A DNA stretch of 64,000 bases from Channallabes apus (Eukaryota; Chordata; Actinopteri; Siluriformes; Clariidae). The notes beneath the pieces are model-generated. The model made no database searches. It saw only the letters and a list, made by a program, of their open reading frames with translations, and was not told where the DNA came from. The position numbers and the translations under genes are program-made. Below are positions 27,501 to 38,380 of the stretch, in pieces. The stretch is from assembly GCA_030522415.1 (NCBI GenBank), contig CM060107.1, forward strand, positions 26,100,571 to 26,164,570, given 5' to 3'. Position 1 is the stretch's first letter, and each line of letters begins with the position of its first letter.

Positions 27501-29729
27501 GCTGATGTTAATTGATGTTAATATAGAATTCAGGTAGTTCTTGGAGGCTCAGGTGGACTTAAGCACTCAGCACTTGAAGATATTTTTAAAAGGTTTTGTA
27601 CATCTTTTGAAATGTTTTTGCCTTTTCAAAATCTGTTCAGCTTGCCAGTCACATGATCAATCCCAAATTAGATTTTTTTTTAAATGACGTGTTCAGTTCC
27701 CAAAAAGGCAGCTGACCATTTTTAAACTTCAGTACAATCTGCTGATGGACTCTCTAAGAAGAAAATATATTTTTATTAAGTTTAGGGTTCTGCCATTTAC
27801 ACCATGGAGGACAGTGCTCATTCATAATTTTTAACGTTTATCTTTTTGCTTTATTTTTTTCAAATGAAACAAACCACAAAACATCTTGTGTTCTACTTTC
27901 TAAGGTACAGACATTGGGTTGTATGCCTCTCTATAAACATTACTGGACATTATTGCAGTGTCTCAGCTTCCTGTTATTCCACAAAAAGTCACTCATGGGA
28001 AACCACAGCACAGTTCTATCCACTCATACACCGTTCACTTCATAATAGGCTTGATAAGCTGAATCGGGTGTATTAGACCATGAAAACACTAAATTGTGGA
28101 GGGACACAGTAGAGCCCCAGGACAGGACTGAAATTGGGAACAATTACTTTACTAGATCATGTCTCTCAGATCCTTCATGTCAAGCTTTTTTATACGTCAA
28201 GCCCAACGCTCCTTCAACTACATTACAAATTCTAGTATAAATTAGTTTCAGACCAGTAAAGACTAATAATGCATCAAAAAGGGATTTTTAAATCATTTGA
28301 GACTTGTTAGTACAAAACCATTAGGTGTTAGGTGCTAACCAATATCTTTAGTGAACATGCTGTTATAGAGCCCTCTGGAGGTCACTGTGCAGAGTAGCAC
28401 GACAGGAAATACACCTCAATGAGGGTGACTATCTGAATTTTTGATCCTGACAACATCATAGATATTATTGAGAAGGGACCAGCATACAGACAGCCTGACC
28501 AAATGGTAGCATTCTGTGATTTTTGGAGGGCTTCCTCTAAGATTTGTCATCATGCAACTAATCCTAGTCTATGGACTGTGAATGTGATTGTTTCCACACG
28601 ACTGCTTTATATCACGAGAATGAAAGCAACCTGCTGCTCCTGGAAACAAACCTTGTTATTGTATCATTTACCTACATATTAATTGGTGTACTTTTTTTGG
28701 AATCATCTCTACGGCAGGGTAAAGATTTAATTAAAGCCTTCAAAAGGTACTTGACACGACAGGAGGCCCACAGTTCTCTAGAGCGTTACCACATTAATTA
28801 GATTCAATGTTGTTTTGATGAGAGTAAGTTTCTGTGGAAACGGCCACCATGGAAATAAGACTGACAACCGGTGTGCTCCTCCTCTGAACCACAGATCAAA
28901 AGGCCACTGACATCGCCTGCAGTGACCAAAAGTAAAGCTCACCTAAGCACACCTCCTTTATAGTGAGAATCTAGAGTTTCTGAAACAGAGAGGACTGAAG
29001 TATAGCGTATACGTAGCCCTGATAAAGCAGCAGTCAAATATAGTTTTCTCCCTGAAGAACACCTGAAAAAAACCTGATCTTTGTCATGCACACATTCAAA
29101 TATGAGTCAGTTGAACAACAAAAATAATCCACAATCTAATGAGTGAAATTATTTTTCCATGATTTTTTTAATCAACCATGCACACTACTAATAATGTGAT
29201 GTCCACCAGTGACAGTGATTATTCTTGTTCTGCAATAAAATACCAATAAAGAATAATATATGCTCAGTTGAATAAGAATATATCTGCACCGGCAGTTATC
29301 CATGTATGCAATTTACATTTATGTAGTCATCCGATTAGCCAATCATGTGGCACCAGCACAATACAAAAATCCTTGTGCAAAAATCTTGATCCAAGTCAAG
29401 AGCTTCAGTTAATCGTCGCATCAAACATCAGAATAAAGAAAAAGATTGTGGTGACAGATGGGATGGTTTGACATTTGCAGACACAACAGTCTCTAGAGTT
29501 ATGCAGTGCAGAATACCAAAAAAAAAAAAAAAACACCATAGCCTATCCACCTAAATCATAAGAAATGATTGATTGCTTGATCAAAGATTGATTGTTTAAT
29601 CATAATAAACAATCATAAAAGCTAGATTGGTGATGATAGTTTAATATAAGTCAATGTAATACAAATTTGATAATTTGCATATATTAAGATCTTTATTTAT
29701 AGGGAATCACTCTGGTTTAACAATTAATC

Positions 29730-30025
29730 TGAGTTTGCATGTTGTCCCCGTGCTTGGTGGGTTTTCTTCGCCTTGCACCTCCAGGGTCTGGGTTTGATTT
29801 CTTGCCCAGGTTTGATTTCCGCCTCTGTCTGCATGGAGTTTACATGTTCTCCACTTGCTTGGTGGGTTTCCTCCCACAGTCCAAAAAAATCCAGATTAGG
29901 CTAATTGACGCTCCCAAGTTGCCCACAGTGTGTGATTCAACATGAGTGTGTGTGTGTGTGTAAGGGTGTACTCCTTCTTGTGCCCCCCACGACCCTGTAT
30001 ACAGGATAAAGCGGTATAGACTATC
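29730..30025 (+). repeat. tRNA-derived SINE, rearranged copy
   Basis: GCCTTGCACCTCCAGGGTCT, GGTTTGATTTC (twice), GTCTGCATGGAGTTTACATG, CCCACAGTCCAAAAAAATCC and CCTGTATACAGGATAAAGCG. A block near 29735-29765 (GTTTGCATGTTGTCCCCGTG) is duplicated ahead of the tRNA-like part. Confidence 0.7.
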
Positions 30026-30505
30026 AGTGATGTGGTGTGAGGGTTATGGCTTATTCTCACTCACTCAATGTCACGTTGAGATGCTCGTGTCACATGATGG
30101 GACCTGTCATATGCGTCACTTTTTATAGGCATAGTATACTTTTGAATGTTTGAATGATATTGGGATTTAATTTACATGCAGACCTACCATTTCACTTTAG
30201 CACTTTAGGGCTATTTGTATACATTTGTACGCAATGTGTAGCATTATGTATCCTCTAAAGATGTCAAGATGTCACCATCGTTGATGCTATAATATGACCA
30301 TCAAAAAAGTGACATAAGCATTGGGAACAGAACAGAATGAGCCCCCTTTAAAATAATCACATTTTGTTGCTTTGCAACCGGAAATGAAAACAGACTCAGT
30401 TTTTGTTTTACCCAGCTGTATTTACTCAGTGCAACTTTTAACATCCAAGTTAAAGATATAACATCAACATGTCAGAAAGAATAATAAAAAAAAATTATAT
30501 ATATA

Positions 30506-32124
30506 CAGTGGTGTGAAAAACTATTTGCCCCCCTCCTGATTTCTTATTCTTTTGCATGTTTGTCACACAAAATGTTTCTGATCATCAAACACATTTAACT
30601 ATTAGTCAAAGATAACACAAGTAAACAGAAAATGCAGTTTTTAAATGAAGGGTTTTATTATTTAGGGAGGAAAAAAAATCCAAACCTACATGGCCCTGTG
30701 TGAAAAAGTAATTGCCCCCTGAAGCTAATAACTGGTTGGGCCACCCTTAGCAGCAATAACTGCAATCAAGCGTTTGCGATAACTTGCAACGAGTCTTTTA
30801 CAGCGCTCTGGAGGAATTTTGGCCCACTCATCTTTGCAGAATTGTTGTAATTCAGCTTTATTTGAGGGTTTTCTAGCATGAACCGCCTTTTTAAGGTCAT
30901 GCCACAACATCTCAATAGGATTCAGGTCAGGACTTTGACTAGGCCACTCCAAAGTCTCCATTTTGTTTTTCTTCAGCCATTCAGAGGTGGATTTGCTGGT
31001 GTGTTTTGGGTCATTGTCCTGCTGCAGCACCCAAGATCGCTTCAGCTTGAGTTGACGAACAGATGGCCGGACATTCTCCTTCAGGATTTTTTGGTAGACA
31101 GTAGAATTCATGGTTCCATCTATCACAGCAAGCCTTCCAGGTCCTGAAGCAGCAAAACAACCCCAGACCATCACACTACCACCACCATATTTTACTGTTG
31201 GTATGATGTTCTTTTTCTGAAATGCTGTGTTACTTTTACGCCAGATGTAATGGTACACGCACCTTCCAAAAAGTTCAACTTTTGTCTCGTCGGTCCACAA
31301 GGTATTTTCCCAAAAGTCTTGGCAATCATTGAGATGTTTTTTAGCAAAATTGAGACGAGCCTTAATGTTCTTTTCGCTTAAAAGTGGTTTGTGCCTTGGA
31401 AATCTGCCATGCAGGCCGTTTTTGCCCAGTCTCTTTCTTATGGTGGAGTCGTGAACACTGACCTTAATTGAGGCAAGTGAGGCCTGCAGTTCTTTAGATG
31501 TTGTCCTGGGGTCTTTTGTGGCCTCTCGGATGAGTTGTCTCTGCGCTCTTGGGGTAATTTTGGTCGGCCGGCCACTCCTGGGAAGGTTCCCCACTGTTCC
31601 ATGTTTTTGCCCTTTGTGGATAATGGCTCTCACCGTGGTTAGCTGGAGTCCCAAAGCTTTAGAAATGGCTTTATAACCTTTACCAGACTGATAGATCTCA
31701 ATTACTTTTGTTCTCATTTGTTCCTGAATTTCTTTGGATCTTGGCATGATGTCTAGCTTTTGAGGTGCTTTTGGTCTACTTCTCTGTGTCAGGTAGCTCC
31801 TATTTAAGTGATTTCTTGATTGAAACAGGTGTGACAGTTATCAGGCCTGGGGGTGACTACAGAAATTGAACTCAGGTGTGATAAACCACAGTTAAGTTAT
31901 TTTTTAACAAGGGGGGCAATCACTTTTTCACACAGGGCCATGTAGATTTGGAGTTTTTTTTTCTCCCTTAATAACGTAAACCTTCATTTAAAAACTGCAT
32001 TTTGTGTTCAATTATGTTATCTTTGACTAATAGTTAACGGTTTTTGATGATCAGAAACATTTAAGTGTGACAAACATGCAAAAGAATAAGAAATCAGGAA
32101 GGGGGCAAATAGTTTTTCACACCA

Positions 32125-32127
<3 letters not shown>
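30506..32127 (-). mobile_element. Tc1-like transposon, full length, ORF intact (copy B)
   Basis: The 1622-bp element has the same terminal repeats as the 49.26-kb copy and is flanked by TA at 30504-30505 and 32128-32129. The right flank runs straight into about 43 bp of (TA)n and the left flank is TATATA, so the target was a TA microsatellite. Orientation is minus. Confidence 0.93.
30725..31747 (-). CDS. Tc1-like transposase, 340 aa (copy B)
   Basis: Same family and length as the transposase at 49480-50502, identical to it over roughly the last half. The triad is kept: Asp in WTDETKVELF, Asp in [10 protein letters not shown], Glu in NPIEMLW. Private differences fall in the DNA-binding half (Leu36, Gly46, Gly53, Gln71) and at Tyr165/His166 in the core. 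Trp46 to Gly in the IIHKWQKHG segment may hurt DNA binding. No stop codon; activity cannot be judged from sequence. Confidence 0.93.
   Translation of the reverse strand: MPRSKEIQEQMRTKVIEIYQSGKGYKAISKALGLQLTTVRAIIHKGQKHGTVGNLPRSGRPTKITPRAQRQLIREATKDPRTTSKELQASLASIKVSVHDSTIRKRLGKNGLHGRFPRHKPLLSEKNIKARLNFAKKHLNDCQDFWENTLWTDETKVELFGRCVYHYIWRKSNTAFQKKNIIPTVKYGGGSVMVWGCFAASGPGRLAVIDGTMNSTVYQKILKENVRPSVRQLKLKRSWVLQQDNDPKHTSKSTSEWLKKNKMETLEWPSQSPDLNPIEMLWHDLKKAVHARKPSNKAELQQFCKDEWAKIPPERCKRLVASYRKRLIAVIAAKGGPTSY

Positions 32128-32170
<43 letters not shown>
32128..32170. repeat. (TA)n microsatellite at a Tc1 junction
   Basis: About 21 TA units directly abutting the Tc1 right end. Confidence 0.95.
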
Positions 32171-32174
<4 letters not shown>

Positions 32175-32907
32175 TTTTTTTATTAAATAATCGCTGATTT
32201 GGAAAAAGGATCATTCCTTTCCTAAAAATGATATGTAAACTCAATCACACAAAGCCATTTGACTTTCAACTGTGACCAGCTGTGGTCATTTTGATTGACT
32301 CAGCATGAACAGCTGGAGTATTTCAGCCCCTGATAGTGCAACTGAAGCAAACAAATGACACAAAGACACAAAGCACACAGCAAAACTGGTTTAAGGAGAA
32401 AATGTTGAATGTCATTGCATGGCCTAGTCATACCTCAGACTTCTGCTTAACTCACTTTGAGCAGTTCAACAAACTGGGCAAATGGGCAGATTCATGGGCA
32501 ATTTAGCCCTGTTCTGTGCACCTCCATAAGTCTTAGCTTTGTGACCTCCCTCATCCATATGCATAAATGAGGTTTCTGCTAGTCTTTACAAGAGCTGCTG
32601 AAAAAAACAACTTCACTTCACTTATAGTTTCACTGATCCACTGACTGCAGCACATGCTTAATTCTTGAAAAGTTTCCAAATTTCTGACAGTATTTAACAG
32701 TTACAGGTAGATCTGAAACATACAAATGAAATAAACTGAGCGATTCTAAAACTGTGCTCTTTGGACTCTATTTTCTCCTCCTTCACCATCAACCACAATG
32801 TAGAAGAATAATGTAGTGGGCTCATGTTTCTAATTTCTGCCAGATTTGTTTCAGACAGGTTTCAGACAAACTTTGTGATTTTATTATGATTAATGGTAGT
32901 CTAAATG

Positions 32908-33072
32908 CAGGGGCCTGGAGCCTATCCCAGGGACTCACACCACAGACAGTGTGCCAATCCATCACAGGGCACACAAGCACACACACTACAGGCAATTTGG
33001 GTAACAACAATTAGCTTAATCTGCATGTCTTTGACTGTGGGAGGAACCGTGTGTCCCTGGAGGAAACTCCAC
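32908..33072 (-). repeat. tRNA-derived SINE, middle fragment
   Basis: On plus: CCTGGAGCCTATCCCAGGGA, GTGCCAATCCATCACAGGGC and CTTTGACTGTGGGAGGAACC. Both the head and the terminal tail are missing. Confidence 0.7.
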
Positions 33073-33759
33073 TTAACTCATCCTACAGCAATACTATACT
33101 TAAAATATATATATTATTTGAAGAAGTTTTTAAGTAGTTCTGACAAAACCTTTTACTTTTGACAAGGAAAAATATTTTTCTATTGGCCAAAAAAAAAGAT
33201 TAGTGGATGTATTTTATTAATTTTGCCAACGATTTTAATAAAGGATGCCAATAATTCTGGAAGGACTGATCAAGAGCAGTTTATCTTATACTGTAAATGT
33301 ACCACTATGGAACACCTTTCACATTATTTCTTTTTAATCACAGTGTTTATCATAGTCCAACATATATTAAATGGTAAGACATTCCAAGAAACTCAAGCAA
33401 GTGAGTGTATACTAGTTTTTAAAGTTTATTTATAATATGATACAAGAACATTTTGTGCAAGAACTGAATGGGAACATGGACCTGTACATTATCAACAACT
33501 CTTTCTGTAATCTGATGGCAGTCCTGCAAAGCACAACCTATACAGTTTGGCCATGATTGTGAGTTAAGTATATATAATTTTTATACACAATATATCAGTT
33601 TGTATACATTTACTGGTTGTACAAGTTTATGTATGTACGTAAAGTGCAAAAACAAAACACTTACAGTGAAGGCATGGCCCTGAAGTGCTGTATGTGAGAG
33701 TGAATGTGTGCTGTCATGTACTGTATGTATGTGTTCATTTGTGATCAAGTAATTTTATT

Positions 33760-33792
33760 TGTGTGTGTGTGTGTGTGTGTTTGTGTATGTGT
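33760..33792. repeat. (TG)n microsatellite
   Basis: Short TG run, one interruption. Confidence 0.9.
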
Positions 33793-34306
33793 AGAAGCAT
33801 GTTATGCTCTACAATATGGCCAGTTGGTGGGTGCACAAACACCCCTACGCACGTTGCCCGTGCTCCTACACACAGTTTATGGTCTAGGCTGGTGTGTTGG
33901 TGTCTACAGAATACATCCATTCCCAGTTCACTGATGAACATGAAATTCAACATTTGTCCATTTGCAATACAATGAGTCTGTGCAATATTTTTGAGTTGTA
34001 CGTAACTCATATGAACAAGCTGTCTATCATCTAAAATTCCTCTTTTTACATTTAAAAATATACTTTTTTTTTTTTTTTTGCTATATATACTGCTCCTTTG
34101 CTCTCACTAAAATAGCACCACAGGGTCTCACCTTTCAAGCATAGAAATACAAAATTACCTGAAAGTACAAGTGAGCATCTTCTTACTTTGGAAGAATAAG
34201 GCATTTTTATAATTTTGAAAGAATAAGAAAAATATATGCGCTGTTAGTTTAATAGATAATATGCTTCATTTTATATATATATATGTATATTATATTTATA
34301 CACGCA

Positions 34307-34757
34307 CACAGAGTGGGGTTTAAAAATCTGAGACGACATTGATTTTTTTTTTGTCATTGGAAATAAACAGTTTTAGAAAAAAATAAGAACTAATGTTGAA
34401 CATTTATTATTCAATGTTTTTTAACTTTTTCTATTTAAACATTTAAGCAACTGTGTGATACTGACCATGCTAATTGTACAAAGGGTCAGATTTTTCTGTG
34501 TGGAGATGACATGCTGATGGATGTGTCCTAAAATAGATCTTAATAATTCGCTCAAACATGTGGTGACCTTGCCGGTTTGACTGCATGCTGAAATTTACAC
34601 CAAAATACTAAGAAACTGTGAAATTCGGGCAAATCGTTAAGATTCAATTTTTTCTCAGGTGTCATTAATATACCTTTTTATGATACCTGTTGTATGAAAC
34701 TAAAAAGAATAGAAACATTTTCATTAGTCCTCTCAGACTTTTGGGTCCCACAGTGTG
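34307..34757. mobile_element. Small TIR element (MITE-like), about 450 bp, next to the HBP1 3' end
   Basis: Left end GAGTGGGGTTTAAAAATCTG (34311-34330) pairs with the right end, which on minus reads CTGTGGGACCCAAAAGTCTG. Inner bases continue GAGAC/GAGAG. No ORF. Flanks are TA-rich, as expected for a Tc1/mariner-derived non-autonomous element. It ends about 125 bp from the HBP1 stop, so it probably lies in or next to the 3' UTR. Confidence 0.55.
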
Positions 34758-34883
34758 TGCATATATATCATAACATTGTAATGATGCGTTCTAGGTTTTT
34801 AATCATCACAGTTAAGTTTCCTCCCTCCTACAGGTGGACAGATGGCATAGGTGATGTCAATCGCTCCCAGTTCTGTTTCGTAG

Positions 34884-34901
34884 CTAATTCTGTTGAGAGC
34901 C
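34884..34901 (-). CDS. hbp1: HBP1 terminal coding micro-exon (5 codons + stop)
   Basis: The penultimate exon ends AACTCG, followed by a gtaaaa donor at 35042. Reading through gives an intronic tail after KRTNS. The acceptor ttcttttag at 34902-34910 opens an 18-nt coding stretch for G-S-Q-Q-N then TAG, matching the GSQQH end known for human HBP1. The 3' UTR follows to the left; its polyadenylation site was not fixed, although TTTATT (AATAAA on the minus strand) occurs near 34400. Confidence 0.9.
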   Translation of the reverse strand, partial: GSQQN

Positions 34902-37900
34902 CTAAAAGAAACAAGAGCAGATGACAAAACAGGATAGATAATTTATCCCTTTGATTAAGTGATCAAAATAGGAAATAATAGACAAATTAATGTTAACCTT
35001 GTCCAGTCTGTAAAAAAAAAAAAAACAGCGAGGGCATTTTACCGAGTTGGTTCTCTTGCGTTTCCAGCAGTCTGGGTTGAGACGTTTCTGCTCTTCAGCC
35101 AACGCTTTTGCTTCCATGGTATACATCCTTCTTTCCTCATTCTTCATTTTCTTCCATTTATCACCCAGAATCACACTAATAGCTCTGAGAATAAAGAGAA
35201 ATAATTCTCAATAATTTCAGTAAGTCAGAAAAATAACATGACTTACTGTACTACCATTGCAAAATATGTGCATATATGACCATATATTAAATATTGTGTG
35301 CAAAATGTGTGACAATTACAGTAGATACTGCGCACTGTCAGGAAATATTCAAGCTGACGTTTTCATTTAAGTACTATACTAATCTTTCTTAAATAAATAC
35401 AAAGTTCATAAATATTCCTTTAACTATATTTAACACTCACCTGTTATCTTTCCCAGGATACATCTGTGTGTACTCCACTCGATACTTCTTAGCGAAAAGC
35501 ATGAAGGCGTTCATTGGCCGTTTGCATTTTGTGGGTGTGGCACCACTTCCCCCTGAGGAGTGGCTACGTTGTGATTTGCTACTGGGAGAGTGATGTGACG
35601 AGCCAGAACGTTCCAGCTTGTCACAGTCAGGGCTCACAGTGCCCCCGCTCGACTGGGATGCTCTTCGCTGGCGTGCCATACTGCTCAGCACATACACAGC
35701 AGATGAGTCTAGAGGGGTGAAGTCATAACTGCAAGAAGAAATATAATGAACTTTTGAATATTTGAATAATGAATATATATACATATATATTTTTTTGTAA
35801 ATTTTCTTTCATTTTTGTGAAGCTGCTTTGAGACAATGACCATTGTTAAAAGCGCTATGTAAATAAAATTGAATTGAATTGAAAACTACAAGCCTTAGTA
35901 GCATCAACATATGCATACACTACATTACAAGATTGCTTTAAATTTCAAGTAGCAAGAATTTGGAATATAAATGTCCATCAGATATTGTGGATTACGGATG
36001 GCCATTTTTACCTCCTGAAAGTGTCAAAAACAGTTGAGTCATCACAGTTGATGGCGTCACGGTGTCCTGGGGGTAGACACAAGTCCCCAATCTGCATTTC
36101 ATAACAGGGAATACCATGCTGCACCACGGTAAGGCTTGGATAAAAGGAGGACCATCCTGTATTGCACACAAATTAGGTAGGCATGCAGACATTCATCAGA
36201 ACAATTATGCTATATTTACATTAATCAAAATTGCTAGTATGTTCATTTACCTTTGTTTTTCACATAAAATGGATGGTCCAGTTGGCACTCAGCAGTTAGA
36301 AGGCCAGCCTCTTGAGAACCAGGGTCAAAAGTTAATTTTAGAACCGACTGGCCAAATGACACTGTCTCTTCCAGGGCCACGAGTTTTAACCCTTCACATC
36401 CATATGTCTGCAAAATAAAATCAGGACATCAGTATCAGCACAACCATAAACCATTTTCTTTCAATCATCGTTATAATAAACCGTACAAAAGTTTTAAAAA
36501 TGAAAACATGACAGTATTTATCTAAGGTGATCATACATCTATCTAAATTCAAGTAGCATGGCTTGTTATTAGCTTCTCTATTACTACTGGACACAATCAT
36601 GAATGACATAAAGGTAGGCTTTACAATGCATAAAAAGGCTACATTACTTTAAGGGGACTGAGGTGCATGGCTCCATCATCATCAGACTCATCCTCAGACT
36701 CAACCAAGTCCTCTACCTCCTGCCACTCCACATTTGGACCTTTATGAAAACGCAGGCGTGTGCCTATAGCGGGAAAAATGTAACATGATTTTTGTCTAGG
36801 AATGTAATAGTTGAGGAAAAAGAAAAATGAAGATATTTCAAACTAGCCGTGCGAATTATACCCCAAAACTGCAGGGGTGGAAAGAAAAACATACAACTTA
36901 AATGACTTGTGCCTGTGCCCCTCCCTTGACCCATGCTCTTGTTTTGTTCTTTTTATGTTGTAGTAGTTGCACAAATCGAACAGGAGAGGGTGCTATTTCA
37001 GATTAAACTTCAACTCCTCATTCATAAAATGGCTGATGTTCACCTAACACATTGAACAGCTCACAAAAGTCAGCTGCAGGGTTTCATGCATAACTGAAAA
37101 ATCTAATGTGTTTTGTGAGTTTATTACAAACATAATGCTTTTTCATTGAGTACAGGTTTCTGGTAATGTGTATTTGTGTATTTATTGGCTTTACCTTTCA
37201 GAAAGCAGTGCCAGATCGTGGAAGGCCAGGAATGGGACCACCCCATGTCATCATCATCAAACAGTGAAGACATACAAAACACCCCAGACTCAGACTCACT
37301 GCTTGCCTAAATGGGTTCAAAACAGCACTGATGATGTTAAATAGTTGACAATATGGAAATGTAACTCAATTAATTAAACCTTAAAACTGCATATCATGCA
37401 GTCATGTGCTTAGTTGTAATCAATCAATTCTAATTTGCTGGTTTATACTGTACCCTCGTGCGGCGACGCTCCCTCATGTGGCTACGAGCAGGACTGGGAG
37501 CGCTGCTGGAGGCCAATGGAGGCCGAGCATAGGAATGTAAACTGTTACTGTGGGCGAAGATGTGCACTGGCGAAGACCTGCAGAATGTGTTCAGTAATGC
37601 AAAAAGAATAAATTGAGCACCTACTGAGAGTACATAATGAGTAAAAAATATAATTTAGAGAGGAAGGTACTGAATAATGTTGCAATAATTGTATAATAAA
37701 AAAAAAACTAAAACATTACTACTAATAAATGAGACAAAGATAAGATTCTACAGAAATTGCCATTTCAAAACTCAACATTCTCCAAGGAACTTCCTGCATT
37801 TTGCTGACCTGGGGTGGGGTGCACTTTGCAGTAAAGGACTTTGGGGACTGGTGGCGATGTTGGCTAATTCTGTGAGCCAATTTGTGTGCGAAATGCTAGT

Positions 37901-38380
37901 GCTCGCTGACTGCAGGCTCCAGCTTTGCTCAGGCCTCTCTTCATGTGACACGCCCGGGGCCACCTGGAACACTGCTGGGGATGAGTGGTCATCCTGTACT
38001 TCCTGTAGCTCTGGTAAGTCATCTGTAAAATAGACACAAAGAAAGACTGTAGAAACAGCACTGCAGTTACATGTTTACCTGAACTGCTGCTAAATGATTT
38101 TTGTCTAAAAAGAAGCACAAGGAATCGTTGCAGTATGCCCACAATTATGGCTAATTAATACATAGTTTTATATAAATCGACTAACTGATTAAAGGAAAGA
38201 ATGAAAAAATAAGTAAATTCTGGTATCACCATATTCTGTAGGGCCTTCAGTAGAGGGGCAGCCTGGTGAAGATGGCAGGGCCTCGTTACACTTGAGCAGG
38301 TCAAAGGCCTCGTCCATTCCGGAGCAATCTGTCTTCGATTCCTGGACTTTTTTAGAAACTGTCTTTACTTCCCACACCAT
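34884..38380 (-). CDS. hbp1: HBP1, HMG-box transcription factor 1 (complete CDS, 10 coding exons)
   Basis: Nuclear HMG-box regulator that represses cell-cycle genes and partners RB-family proteins. CDS exons in transcript order: 38380-38230, 38022-37809, 37577-37454, 37306-37195, 36763-36648, 36407-36251, 36156-36012, 35728-35441, 35184-35043, 34901-34884. All junctions are GT-AG, phases agree, and the total is 1467 nt = 488 aa plus stop (human about 514). The start is MVWEVKT, as in human HBP1. Visible parts: LKCNE (LxCxE type) near residues 29-33, a conserved LTELANIATSPQSP block near 100-113, an AXH region from about 190 to 345 (WHCFLKGTRL, LKLTFDPG, VKNKGWSSFYPSL), IPCYE (IxCxE type) at 307-311, a Ser-rich linker, then the HMG box from CKRPMNAFML (about 408-477) and a C-terminus GSQQN. 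The N-terminal half is shorter than human. The family call is secure; exact splice sites are inferred from sequence and phase. Confidence 0.95.
35043..35728 (-). CDS. hbp1: HBP1 HMG-box exons (35728-35441 and 35184-35043)
   Basis: The HMG DNA-binding domain is split by a 256-bp intron (35185-35440) after PGKDN, with a codon (Arg) shared across the junction. Exon 35728-35441 finishes the AXH end (YDFTPLDSSAVYVLSSM), adds a Ser-rich linker, then CKRPMNAFMLFAKKYRVEYT. Exon 35184-35043 carries AISVILGDKWKKMKNEERR and the basic tail LNPDCWKRKRTNS. The box has the usual Pro-Met-Asn-Ala-Phe start and the Trp of helix 2. Confidence 0.95.
35800..35885 (+). repeat. LINE-type 3' end fragment in HBP1 intron
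   Basis: GAAGCTGCTTTGAGACAATG, GTTAAAAGCGCTATGTAAAT, then AAATTGAATTGAATTGAAA. Same 3' end as the 27.2-kb and 48.2-kb fragments. Intron 35729-36011. Confidence 0.65.

Larger units (their letters stand above)
24641..29729. other. Gene-free stretch
   Basis: Holds the ATT tract, a SINE tail (26660) and a LINE 3' end (27207). 28570-28910 is unusually free of simple repeats and includes CCTGGAAACAAACCTTG and ATTAATTGG; a candidate conserved non-coding element only. Nothing else recognised. Confidence 0.45.
32171..34306. other. Gene-free stretch
   Basis: Contains a SINE fragment (32908) and a TG tract (33760). No coding exon recognised. The HBP1 3' UTR may reach into its right part. Confidence 0.45.

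Noticed and set aside
34902..35042. HBP1 C-terminal tail reading on after KRTNS
   Set aside because: It is intron; a GT donor at 35042 and a matching final exon at 34901 explain the family's GSQQ end.
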